64,000 nucleotides of DNA from Apostichopus japonicus (taxonomy: Eukaryota; Echinodermata; Holothuroidea; Aspidochirotida; Stichopodidae), in the NCBI RefSeq assembly GCF_037975245.1, contig NC_092579.1:24225166-24289165 (forward strand), written 5' to 3'. The translations under genes and the position numbers were made by a program. Below, in pieces: positions 1-11,946 of this stretch; position 1 is the stretch's first letter; each line of letters begins with the position of its first letter. The notes beneath the pieces were generated by a model. It was not told the DNA's origin. It was given only the letters and a program-made list of their open reading frames with translations, and did no database searches.

Positions 1-414
1 ATACACAGTAAGTCAATGGCGCTTCTCCGTTGACTTAACTACATGTGGGAGAAATCACACACTAAAGTCCCATTGACTTTGTCGCGCGTGTCGCTGGAAA
101 TCAGACTTGCTTGAGTCGGTTGCGGTTAAAAAGTTCAGTTACTGCAGAGGGGTTATTTTACCACGTATGGTACATGCGGTCAGGGGGAAAAAGTTGCTTC
201 TGGTTTTTCGCAAAAATATGCGCAAGTGTGTTTGCCTTATCACAAAATACTGTAATGCAGTAGAACTACTGAGGACTATCGCCAAACATTTTTAGGAATA
301 TTTGGCGCCTTGATTTCATCATTCATCATCCTTTATGTGGAACGCAATAATCGATTCCGCATAATCGGTAGCGCAATGGATTTTGCCGATGCCGATTGTC
401 AACTATATAGGATC
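1..414. other. Unassigned sequence at the left edge
   Basis: I see no recognisable gene. The sequence may include more of the LINE fragment that follows, but no reverse transcriptase motif is readable here. Confidence 0.3.
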
Positions 415-800
415 TCAGTTTTCAGTCTTGTTATTAGTCACCTCTACTATGCGAATTGTTTACACAGTGGTTTACCTAATTATCTTATCAATACGCTACA
501 ACGTGTACAAAATATTGCTGTCCTGTTTGATGTACCATCTAGCAAGCATGTTACTCCTCTCTTCTGACCGGTTCACTGGTTGCCTATCACTTACTGAATA
601 CAGTTAAAGATTCTTACACTTGCCTTTAATAAGCTTAATTACATTGGACCTTGCTATCTTAAGGATTTGCAGTCCTCTAAAACCAGTGGTTATTGCACTC
701 GATCAGCTAAATGTTCTGATCTCTGTTCCAAGGGTGCACTCTAAGTTAGGAGAATGCTGCTTGCCTTTCTGCTCCTAAAAAAGTTTTCCAGTTGAAATTT
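415..800 (+). mobile_element. 3' end of a CR1/L2-like non-LTR retrotransposon, decayed
   Basis: The translation shows SHLYYANCLHSGLPNYLINT followed by LQRVQN, the C-terminal tail of CR1/L2/Jockey-group reverse transcriptases (usual form: DYCNSLLYGLP..INRLQRVQNSAARL). After a frame change near 560 the family pattern continues as HWLPITY-stop-IQLKILTLAFNKLN and GPCYLKDL. A further one-base slip occurs near 710, before SVPRVHSKLGECCLPF. With one in-frame TGA and at least two frameshifts it cannot code for a working protein. The 5' part and the catalytic reverse transcriptase motifs are absent, as is usual for 5'-truncated LINE copies. Confidence 0.82.
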
Positions 801-3030
801 GCATAGTGACTTTTTCATTTTTAAGAAGAATTTGAATACATTTTGGTAGTATTTAATTTTTGCAATTTACTTGCTCTAACGCTTGTTTTTCTTATTGGTT
901 GATTTATGTTTTGGTGTCTATCCTTCTGTTTTGATTTGTCTTGACTTTGTACAGTGCCTTTTATCACTCCTTTGTATAGTCGGAGCTTTATAAATCTTTT
1001 CAACCATAATATGACAAGGATGTTTCTATCACAGCAATGGTTAGCGCACACCAAATATGGGCTAATTCAGTTGATGATAATCACATTCTCAAAAGTTTAC
1101 AAGTGGGAGGGCACAGCCTGTCGGATGACAGTACGAATTCAACACATTTAGGCCTAGGCCTCATTCAGTCATTGAAAGTTAAGTTACATACAACTAGGCT
1201 AGAAGCGCCTGGTTTGCAATAAAAAATATTGCCGTAGCCAAATGTAGCCTGACAAAGTTAGGGGCTACACATTCATTCCCCCTCTACAGTCTAGGTAACT
1301 GGCCATCTATATTCAGACTGAATCCTCATCCCACTGCAAAGGCCTCACTTAACAATAACTGTAACATACATCTGAGGGGCAGGCTAGGCTTAATATTTGT
1401 TTAACTAAATTCAAGGAAGTTTTGAAGAAAAATCAACCAACATTATGCCATGGCACGAAAACCAAACAAGCTCGTCCACTCGCAATCCCATGTTAGCCTA
1501 GACATGAACACTTGACCATTCTTAAGCTAGTCTTAGCCTAACTAATAGCCTAACGTAAGATAGTGTTAGGCCTTCCTAGGATACGCCTAACGGAGTAGCC
1601 TAGGCACTGACCAATTTCATGTCACCGACTAGTAACAGGTTAGGCCTATCATTCAAAAGACGTTGTAATTCGTTAGAATCAAAATAACGTGAGAATCAAA
1701 TGTTAAATCACCTATTTTGACAAAGGATGGTAACTGTTTGGCTATGATTTGTGGAATAAAGAGTCGTTATTTTGGTGCAAACAGAACAACCCTAACTTGG
1801 GCTGGTTAATTGGGGATATCATCGCGTTCGCAAACATACAACCTACGCACGTAGTACCAATATAGGCCTATGTATTATTATTAAGCAATGCAGTGAGAGT
1901 ATAACTTAGCTAGTAAACGACGGCACAGCCTGTCAAACATCAATACGGCTTCAAAACATCTAACCGTTCACTCCACATTTTAACCTAAATAAATACACTT
2001 ACCGACTTGAATGTTACATCCATATAGGCTTGAAAGCACCTTATTTGCATTAAAAGGAATGAAGGCAAGGTAGAAAATGTAAAGATTGCACAAAACTTGG
2101 TTAAATTCCTGTTGCAAATTCAGGCTCTGCTCTTAGGCAGTTCAGTAAGCCCGGACATTGATGAATATTCATCAGGTCACATAGGTCAAACTTACAGCAG
2201 TATTTGATTCGCTGGGAAAAATGAATGACCAATGGCAGGCTTAAAAAATTTAATTATATGCAAACAGAGGGCGAAGCTATAAGTTGTCTAGACATAGCGA
2301 CAGCTCTAGAAGGCTAGAAAACAACTACTATACTGATATAAGACTGTATGTGTACAGAACAACAGTAGGGAATGGAAAATAATATTTTACGTCCACAACC
2401 TGTTCATGCAAAAGTTGGCCGGGCGCAATATGTTTGGTATTTGATTTTTATCCCAAATTGTTATTAAAAATAATAACGTTATGATCCCTCAAATCTTCAC
2501 TGTAAGTGAACATTTCTTGCTTATAATACTATGAATTTCACTAAGAAGTCACTGCTGTAAAATAAACATGACCATTCGGTTACAAGTTACGACTGCAGTG
2601 GAACTCCCAGAGAAACTCCATACATCTAGTATATGGATAGAACAGTGATATTGGTTGGCCATTCCGACGTTTCAGAATAATGATAAATTCAAGAATAAAT
2701 CATCTGCCTGCTATCTAATCACAAGGTATACGTATTTCTGTAAACTTGTGCATAGATTTAATAATCCAACTCCAATGCAATACTGACGAAATGCTATGAT
2801 TTATATGAAGCTGTCCATCAGAATTTTTGCTATATTTAAGTGTATATTTAGTGTAAAGGGGACTATATACTGGCACAAAATTCTGCTAGATATGAAAACA
2901 AAATTATCACTCTTTTTAAATCAAACAGCGAGCATGCATGCTAGCAAATTTTTGGGATTCATGTAGAAAATCCGTTTGTATAATATTAATAATTTTGTGA
3001 CAACACTTGCTCTCGATTGTTAGCATCAAG
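801..3030. other. Gene-poor sequence rich in TAGGCCT words
   Basis: No exon is recognisable. Clusters of AGGCCTAGGC-like words lie at about 1,130-1,660 and are scattered to about 1,870. Such words are common in echinoderm DNA, in my experience of those genomes. The short open frames show no protein family. Confidence 0.5.
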
Positions 3031-3039
3031 TGATGCATA

Positions 3040-4562
3040 TTTTGCTTCCCAAGTATAGTCCCACTATCCAATACCAGCTGACCTTTGACCTGCTCAAAGG
3101 GCAGTCTATTACTTGCACTTACTAGGGTGGATCTACACTCAAGATATGAAGTTCACCCAACATTACATTTAGAGTACTTGTCGACAAGGTCTTCAGACTT
3201 TGACATCTGTTGACCTCAACTGACCTTTGAACTACTGGCAAAACAATAGTTCTTGTTCCTCAAGGTTGATCTAGTCAACACATGGTGGTCATTCAAGCTT
3301 CAACTTAGGAGTTAATGCATTTAAGAGTTTGACTTTTAATCTTTGAACTACATAAACTGCACTAGGTTCCTAGTTCTTTACACTAAGGTATAGCCCTACT
3401 TTTGGTGGTATTGGGATGTTGACCTCATATGTCCTTTGACCTATTTATGAAACAAGAAGCTTATTGTATTCATGAAGGGGGGTTTTCATACATTGTAAAA
3501 AGTTCATGCAAGCTATACTTTTGAAGTTATTATGTTTGTAAGGTTTCCAGACTTTGAATGTTGACCTCAACTGACCGAAGACCTCCACAATATGGATAAG
3601 GTTCCTTATACTTACTATGATGGATCTACATACATTGTAAAAGTTAATACAGGTTTTACTTCTGAAGTTATTGTGTTTGTAAGCTTTTCAGACTTTCACA
3701 CCTGTTGACCTCAAATGATTTTCTACCTAATTAGCAAATAATATTTTGGGTGGATCTACATACAACAAATGAAGTTCATCCAAGCATCTTTTAGAGCTAC
3801 TGTGTTAAGATTTTCATACTTTGACCTCCGGTGATCTCAAATCATCCAAAACATGAAGTACGATTTTTGTTATTGTTAATGGGACAACCAACCAAGTACA
3901 AAGTTCATCGAAGCTTCACTATTGGAGTTATTGTGCTTACCAAGTTTTTGCCTTTCTCCACCTGACCGCAAATGACCATTGACCTGTACAATATGCAGAC
4001 ATATAGTTACTATTAAAGGTGGATCTATATTCAAGATTTGAAGTTTGTCCAAGCTTTACTTTTGAATGTATTGTTTTACAAAGTTTTCACACTTTGACCT
4101 CTCTATTTACCTCAAATGACCTTTGATCTTGAAAACAGGCCAAAGACAATAGTATTCTTGTACTCACTACATAGGGAGCATAGAACTCATCCAATCTTTA
4201 GTATTGAAATATCCATCGAGGAAACACTGTTTTTGTTGTTGCCTAATATGACCTCAAATGACATTTAACCTCCACCAATATGCTCCTTGTACTCATCGAC
4301 TAACATCTAAGTACCAGGTATGAAGTTAACCCCAAGCAGCATTTCCTGAGTCATCTGTTTACAAGGTTTCCGGACATTGACCTTTGACCTCATACCACCA
4401 TTGATATCCAACAATTTCAATAGGGTTCTGTAATCATCAAGTGGAATCTTCATACCAAATATGACTGAATCAAGCTGCACTTTTATCTTCTTGTTTCACA
4501 GGGGGTGTCATATACACATAACATCACGATTGAATAGATTCCTTTTGCATTTAGCAAGGAAT
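3040..4562 (+). repeat. Degenerate ~140-bp tandem array with TGACCT/TTTGACCT words and a hairpin end
   Basis: About ten diverged units repeat roughly every 140 bp; anchor words lie near 3,071, 3,212, 3,419, 3,562, 3,705, 3,830, 3,958, 4,110, 4,248 and 4,377. Each unit has the form: TGACCTCAA(A/C)TGACCTTTGACCT-like block, then a variable stretch, GTGGATCTACATAC, ATGAAGTTCATCCAAGC, GGAGTTATTGTGTT, ACAAGGTTTTCAGACTTTGA. The array ends with GTGTCATATACACATAAC and an ATTCC...GGAAT hairpin at about 4,538-4,562. The same end occurs at 10,484 and, inverted, at 42,903. The repeat family is not named here. Confidence 0.8.
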
Positions 4563-7500
4563 AAGAGATGTCAGGAAATCAGTTCTAAAGCACATTTAAC
4601 AGAGCTACTGTGAACCTGTCATGAAGCTATCCTTAATTGTTGTTATATTGGGAACATTTACAAAAATTCTTCCTTTCATGTACAAGAGTACTTTAAACCA
4701 AAGGGTTACAGTATGCAGAACTTAGTATTAAGACATAAGCCCACCAATTCATAGTGTCCTAGATTGGTAACACAATAGATAACATACACAATCCCTCACA
4801 CAGCACTGCTGAGGTATGGCAGGTGGCTTTCCTTGTTTTTTGTGGGTTTTTTCACCATTAAAATGACTTCCTCAGACTGCTAAAGTTGTTATAAATTCTA
4901 TGTTAAAATATGAAGTCAAATCATTTCACCAGAAGTTGATTATTCTTCCCTATAACCACTGTTTTATCTTTATTATTGTCTGTGCTCATAGGGAAAAAAA
5001 TCAATAGAACTGCAAAGTTGATGAGAAATCTCTTCAACACAGCCAATACATAATGCTTTTGGATATTAAAAGATTTAATGTAACATCAGCGCTACCCAAG
5101 AAAAAAAAAACAACAACAATTAAGAAGTCCTTGGAACTACCTCCAAAGCCATGCTTACGTCACTGATCAAAAATACAATTTCTTGGGGAAATGCATGTTT
5201 GTTTATTTAAAAGACTTGTTGCCAAGTGAGACTGTATCACCATAACGAAAGGAAGCAAAAGAACAATTAGCTGCCTCTCACTGGTAAGATACAAAAGGCA
5301 AAGGGAAGATAAGGAAAGCATTGCAATCACATAGGAATAGTCAAAGGAAGTCAATATTTCTATGCTAAGTACAGTTCAACGCAACTTTCATTTGAACAAT
5401 CAAGTAAACGCTAGTTTATATTTTTTGAAGGGAATAATTATTAAATGTAAACATTTGTTTGCAGTTGGCAATGTTGTCTAACAAAATGTTTGGAAGGTAC
5501 TCTCCAGTATACTCTACATCTTACAAGGTTTACTCAATGAGTGATGTTGGCTTGAGGATGCCAGTGAAACATATAATCTTGAGGTTTGCACAAGACTTAC
5601 TGTATTTCTCACATGTTGATGGAAAATATTGATGACATTTGACAGACTTTCAAAAAAATATTCAATAGCAAAAGTAATAAGTATTTGAACAATGATAAGC
5701 ACAAATTTGACCCAAAGTCTTTTTAATTTTCTCTTCTTTGTTTTCAATTTCAAATACAGTTATAACATTTGTGTGTACCAAATTTAGTTTGCAGAAATAC
5801 TGACCGAAGAAACTATTGGACAGAACATGCTCAAACTATTCTGGACATTATCAAACATGTTATATAGTTACGATGGCACACTTTACCACCTTAAGACAGT
5901 AATCACTTTAAAGTTAGTTATTAGTGAACTGAGCACACCCATTTTCTTTGTAATTATATTCCATATCTCTGGTACGCTCTAATTTGACTTTAATGAACGT
6001 ATTATACTCAACTATATGAGAACCTGTGTTTTTACCCAGAGCAACTGAATATCTTCCTTTCTTGGTACTTTTCTTCCTGATTTATTTCTTGTCCTTATCC
6101 TCTCTTTCTGTAAAGCTTTGGCATTAATGATTAACTCTCCCCTTTCAAAAATTCATCAGAGGCCTCTTCTTCTCGTACATGATTGCCTCCTCGGTCAAGT
6201 ATTCTTAGCACTTGATTTATCTGCTTGCATATTACAGCCTGGAATAGTTCTTCTATGGTTGCAGTACTACTCATCACCTGCCACAGTATCCATCCCTTGT
6301 TGTCACAGGCCTTAGGTCTGCAGCCATCGGCATCAATGTACAAGTATAGGCAATGAATGTAGGCGATGGACTGATGACAACGAGATTGTTTGGGTTTTCT
6401 GATTTACGATCATCGTGATGTGGGGGGGGTGGATTCCGAGCGATGCAGTTCAGTCTGCGTTGGCTGTGCATTCCGTTCGACGAAGCTTTGCCTCCTTTCG
6501 AACAGTTTTATGTTCCTAACGCATTTAGTATGTGTGAAAAGAGTGTCAGATTATCAAAAGGAAAAATGCAGCAGGCTTCACTGGCAGAGAACCTGATTAT
6601 TCAAATTACGAGAGACAATTTTTAGCAGCGAGCAGCTTCTCAAATGCAAGCTGACGGTTACTTGAAATATTTTGAACCCAACATTTAAATAGCCAATTAC
6701 TGATGAGCGTGGTTATATTCACATTGGCCTTGACACTGGGGAACAAGCAAAAGATGAAATCTGAATCAGATTGAACCAGTGTGAACACTCTTGCACTCAG
6801 GATCTTGATCAGCCAATTGTCGTCCCATGGAGATCAGATCTGGAATCCAAGATTACAAGTCTGGACACTTGGTGATCAATTTGACCTGAAATCATTACAG
6901 ACACACTACATACATGCTGTCTTGTTGCATGTTAATCCAATTAACCATGTAGGCGTCAATCTCTTGTGGCTGCAAACTTGTTGCTGACCAATGTGAATTA
7001 CTAGGCTGCCCATGGTCTAAACACATCCTCATCATTTCACTGAACATCTGTTCTTTGTGACCTATTTTGACTCACCACCACTATGTGCCTTGGAATGTTT
7101 TCATTGAGTTTTGCACTAATCTGACTGCATCAATTCTGTTAACAATTGGAGTGGTAATGATGGTGTAGTAGTAGGCTACAGTGCTGCTGTTGGTGGCTGA
7201 TTGCAAAGCATGTAGAGTAAGGTCAGAACTCTTTTAGCAAACCTTGACCTCATGTGGCTTGTTACATGATACAATCTGCATGTCCATTCAACTCTTTGGC
7301 CCCAACCCTCAGCAATCAAAATCTGATATGGAGATATGGCGAAGAATATGAATGTGAGGTATTTGTGTTCATAAATATTTGTAACTTGCAAACATTGTTT
7401 CTAGAACAGTCGGGGAGTGGGAGGGGAGGAAGGTCCAATGTAAACATGCCCATTCTTGCTGTTTTAAGGTCTCTTGTATCACTGAATTCATAGCAATTAG

Positions 7501-8831
7501 GGATAAAACTTGCTGAAAACTTTGTGCATCTTTACTTAAAATTCACATCGTCATAGTTGTTTGTATCGTGAAGACAACAATTTTTTCAATTATGATGATT
7601 TTTTGTGAATGCAGCTGGCAACAGCATATAGTGAATGGCATCGTCATGGTAATTCAGCTGAAATGTTGTTGTTTTGTTTCTAATATTTAAAATGGTTTAA
7701 TAAAGCTACTTATCTTGAGTTAGTGACAAGACAATGGTATGGGGTTTTCAAATGAAATTTTGGAATATTTATTCTCTATGAGATAAGGGTTACTCTCTCT
7801 GTCACCATAATATCTCTTAAAATGGCTGACCAGCCAATTTTCAATTATCATAGCCTTGAAATAATGTAACCTACAGTGATGAGCGGTGCTGATCATTTCT
7901 TATCTCACGCTGGGATATTAAAACCTCAAAACTAATGCTAAACCTAACATATTACCTGCCTCATGTGAAGTGGCGATATATAAATCTACATTAGTATTAT
8001 TATTATTGTTATTATTATAAAGATAACCTGTACAATGGTAAATTGATGTAGGTAAGTTTTGACCACCTTTGTCTAAGTTCAGTTTCTTGGGATACAAAGC
8101 TTTTAAAGTTATCACATTTTGTGGTAAGCATATTATCTGTGGGCCAGCTGCATGTTGAAAATAAACACACATCTCTGATAATTCAGTGCATCCATTAATG
8201 ATCATCCTAAAGTAGTAAGTACACGTCCCAGTCCTACCCTATAATAAAGACTTGGATTTCTACAATCCATACATAAACAAATCTGCAAATGCTGCATTGC
8301 AAGATGAAACAACTTCTTTGCACACATTCCAACCCTATTAGTTGCTATAGAATAATAGGTCAAATTCCATCCATAGAAAACATAATTGTGAAGTTTGTTT
8401 GATTTTTCCACAGCTCACTGCGTTTAACTTCAGTATAGTGCTATATATAGGTGCTCCAAACCAGGATCTTCTTATGTAAAGTGGGAATGGAACGTAAACA
8501 ATCACTCTGGCCAGCTTGGTATAAAGTCCTTGCAAATAGCTAGCGAATCACATACTGTTCATTGATCGATGCGGTACCTGGATCTTTCAATAAACTGAAA
8601 GCCATAATACAAACAGCTGGGACGAATGCATAGATGTACATGATAATCGCAGGGAGTTGTCGTAGCTCCTTCAGGATCTATGTTTAGCATAGGAGTTCAA
8701 TGCTTTAGCAGCAGACAGCAGTGTCTGTCTGGTTTTATTGACGACATGCACACAGGCTGTGACCTTCACGGCAGAAACTTACTAATGTAAACAGCTACTG
8801 AAAATGTATCAGGATGTATAGCATAACTATA
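4563..8831. other. No gene seen; one short (ATT)n SINE-like tail
   Basis: No coding exon is recognisable on either strand. At about 7,965-8,022 GTGGCGATATATAAATCTAC followed by (ATT)n resembles the 3' tail shared by many tRNA-derived SINEs, but no head is visible upstream. Open frames of 60-95 codons here have no family motifs. Confidence 0.45.
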
Positions 8832-9105
8832 GGGGAGTGTTAGCTCAGTGTTAGCAAGGGAATGTTAGCTCAGTGGTTAACGCCGGTGCTTTTCAATCGT
8901 AAGGTCCTGAGTTTGAGTCACTCCAAGATTAATGTATATCGTCCAGTTACAGAGTTGTTGACAATTCATAATCATGGACGTAAAAATATGAATCTGAGAG
9001 ACTGACTTCGGTCAGCTTGCGGCTTTGATAAGCCAATGATGGTTTTTTCGCAAGTTCCTGCTTGCAGGAGGATCTAAATTACATATACATACATAACTGC
9101 ACACA
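8832..9105 (+). mobile_element. tRNA-derived SINE
   Basis: The head at about 8,858-8,925 has a polymerase III A box (TTAGCTCAGTGGTTAACGCC) and a B box (GGTCCTGAGTTTGAGTC) 25-30 bp apart, as in a tRNA gene. A first, truncated A-box copy (TGTTAGCTCAGTGTTAG) sits directly upstream at about 8,838. The tRNA fold is imperfect, and a non-tRNA body follows with a CTTCGGTCAGCTTGCGG segment and a TACATATACATACATA tail. That layout indicates a SINE and not a working tRNA gene. Confidence 0.78.
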
Positions 9106-9324
9106 TCTTCACTGGTTTCAGGACAATCAGACTGGCATACATAGCTTTCTCTAGTTTTATTGCACTTAACACACAGCATGATTTTAATTTACTACTGTAG
9201 ATAAGGTTTGACATAGGGAGGGGTTTTTGGTTTTGTATAAATTTAAAAATGTGCCCATGAAAACCTGAATAATAACTGAGTACAACTGTGGTCTGCAGGC
9301 ATGAACATCACTAGAACTAGAAGA

Positions 9325-10484
9325 CCAGTTGGCTTTCTGATTCCTTGCCAAATAATTTGCTCAAAATTCCACGTATCTGAATAATGTAAAGCACTAAAAG
9401 CAAGTGAGTTCAACTAGTCCAAGAATGAGATGAGAAACAGAAAAGATCAGAGATTTCCAGCTCTTATTTATTAGCACTCACTTGTGGGCATCAACCAATT
9501 AATTCACTGGTAAGGATTTTACAGTGTAGAATTTTTATTCCAAAATGTTTCAATAGCCAGAAAGAATAGTCTTCCTAGACAAAATATACACACATAGATG
9601 TATAAGCAAATGGACATCTTCTTTTACCAATTTTGAGCTAGCAAATCAGCTCTGACACCAACCATCCCTTTAATAATTATTATTAATGAATGAGAGTTAG
9701 TGTGACATTGTCTATACACTGTGAAATACTTTCACAACTTACTGCAAAGCCAAAGTCATCTAGTATCAATCACAGAGAATAAGGCCAATTTTGAGATAAT
9801 CTGTTGATCCCTTGAGCCAATTTCCAAGCCATTTGAGATAACCTTTTGATCCCTTAAAGCAAAGAGTGTGAAAACTGATAAGGGCCACTTGTGATGGTGT
9901 TTAAAGTAGTCCCAACACAAGAGTATCAACTATTTGAAGTAGATTTCCTTTCCTGGATCATGACTACATATGTATAGTTGAAGATCACTTGAGATCTATG
10001 TTATATTAGGCATGTTCACTAAACTGAACTGAAATTGACCGAGCTATGTGCACCTAAAGAAAATCATAGCATTGTAGAACCCTCAGATTAATTTTTAACT
10101 TTGGAGTTAAACGTGTGTAGAAGGATTACATGCTTTGACACATGTTGACCTCATGTGACCTTTGACCTTACTAATTTTGATAGGATTCTTGCACTCTCTA
10201 AACGGGTTAACAGGCTCTACATATTAAGTATGAAGTTCCACAAATATGTACTTTTAGAGTTATCATGCTTACAAAGTTTTCATACTTTGACCTCTGTTGA
10301 TCCCAACTGACCATTGAACTTCAAGATAAATGGTTCTTGTACTCAATAAGACAGATCCACATACCATGTATGAAGTTAATCCACCCATGAACTTTTTGAG
10401 TTACGGTGTTGACAAGCAAGTGTCACATACACACATACACGCCATCACCATCTCATAGATTCCTTTCTGCCTCCAGCAAGGAAT
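9325..10484 (+). mobile_element. Repeat element with two ~146-bp units and a hairpin end (copy A of an inverted pair)
   Basis: Sequence at 9,330-9,580 matches the reverse complement of about 43,310-43,560 (shared words include GAGTTCAACT, CAGAAAAGATCAG, CCAGCTCTTATTT, CACTTGTGGGCATCA, CCAAAATGTTTCAATA). About 10,070-10,484 matches the reverse complement of 42,903-43,300 in the same order. The 9,590-10,070 stretch is absent from the other copy. The inner part holds two units of the array family seen at 3,040-4,562. It ends in GTGTCACATACACAC and the hairpin GATTCCTT...AAGGAATC at 10,459-10,485. No protein is encoded. Tandem repeats plus a terminal hairpin resemble non-autonomous Helentron-type elements; this class assignment is inference. 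Confidence 0.72.
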
Positions 10485-11628
10485 CAAATGCTATTGCTCT
10501 GCTGGATTTACTTTTATTACCACTGCAGGCATTACAATCCTTGTGTGGTACAGTATGTGACCTACATCATGGAAGTAGGGTATTAAGCTCACTTTTCAAA
10601 GTGTGAACTATAGGTTTTCTTAAATTCCTATAATATTATCAGTTGGGGTGAAATGTTCCCAGTTCATATCAAAAGGATAAATTAAGGCATAATTTTAGCC
10701 ATGATTCATAGTCCAAGAAAAACAAATATGAGTGGTAGAAGTGTTTCCATTGCTATTCTGGTTTTCAAGATATTGACTATTTAAAAAGGTGCTAAATCTC
10801 TGGAATGTTCCTTTAAGGCTTTCTTGATGATGATGTGAACTCCTCAGTGGGGGGCCAAAACCTTAATGTTAATCCAATGTTTTAATAACTCAAATCAAAA
10901 CTTTCAATTTCATATAAACAACAGAGAACCTTTGGATGACAGCAACACTACCTGTCCTTGACAAATTTGTAATGCATCATTAACATTGCATTTGAGGCCA
11001 TTCAAAGTGATTGTGTGTGTTCCGAAGTAGGAAACACATAAAACTACGTTCATTTTCACAACATGAACTTAGCTTAAGCTGCTTATCTGACAAACCATTG
11101 AAAATGAGCTTTCACCAAGCTAATATTGCCAAACACATTCCATTAATTAAGCAATAATGATCGAAAGTATCAAAAAGTTTATCCGCTGAGACAGATTTCA
11201 TTCATATATATTCTGTTACGCCGTGCCTCTTGATTTAAACAACCCAATGAGAGAACGCACTGTAATGCATATTCAGTACCAATAAAGCTCCCCTTGCTCA
11301 AAGAACAGCTGATCGTCGATGCGACTATAGCAGACTCAGTGATAACAGTAATATAGTGTACAAAACCTAACCTATGGTCACACATAATACTACACTTGGT
11401 ATCACAGACCATCAATCATCTTCACAATCTGTATCTGACTAGAACTAGGTCTCTGACTAGGCTACTAATATTATACTAAACCTAGGCCCTACTACCAGTA
11501 ACAGATTGCTCAGGTTCTAACTGACATCTGATGAAAGCTGATCAAAGGAACACTGACTTATCATCTTTATTGTATATTCAATTCAGCAATTATCTCGCCT
11601 CCAAAGTCCTATAACTTATTAATACGGT
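10485..11628. other. No gene or repeat recognised
   Basis: The sequence is AT-rich with no recognisable exon, RNA gene or transposon. The 78-codon minus-strand frame near 11,179-11,415 has no family motif. Confidence 0.4.
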
Positions 11629-11946
11629 ATATAGTCCGGTCACTGAACTAATGGTCTATGTATTAGACTTTATAGTCCAGTCACTGGCATAATGGTCTCT
11701 GTGCCAGTTAGACTTTAAAGTCTAGCCACTGACCTAATGGTCTCTGTATGGGACTATATAGTACAGTCACTGACCTAATGGTCTCTGTATTAGACTAAAT
11801 AGTCCAGTCACTGACCAAATGGTCTCTGTATTAGACATAATGATCTCTGTGTTAAACTTTATAGTCTAGCAACTTTTATAGTCCAGTCACTGGTCTCTGT
11901 ATTAGACATAATGATCTCTGTGTTAAACTTTATAGTCTAGTCACTT
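11629..11946 (+). repeat. ~42-bp minisatellite
   Basis: About seven units with core TATAGTCCAGTCACTGACC followed by TAATGGTCTCTGTATTAGAC begin near 11,629, 11,671, 11,716, 11,757 and 11,798. The last third is rearranged: a block with ACATAATGATCTCTGTGTTA occurs twice (about 11,835 and 11,907). Confidence 0.85.

Noticed and set aside
8858-8925. Functional tRNA gene
   Set aside because: A and B boxes are present but the arms do not pair well and a SINE body follows.
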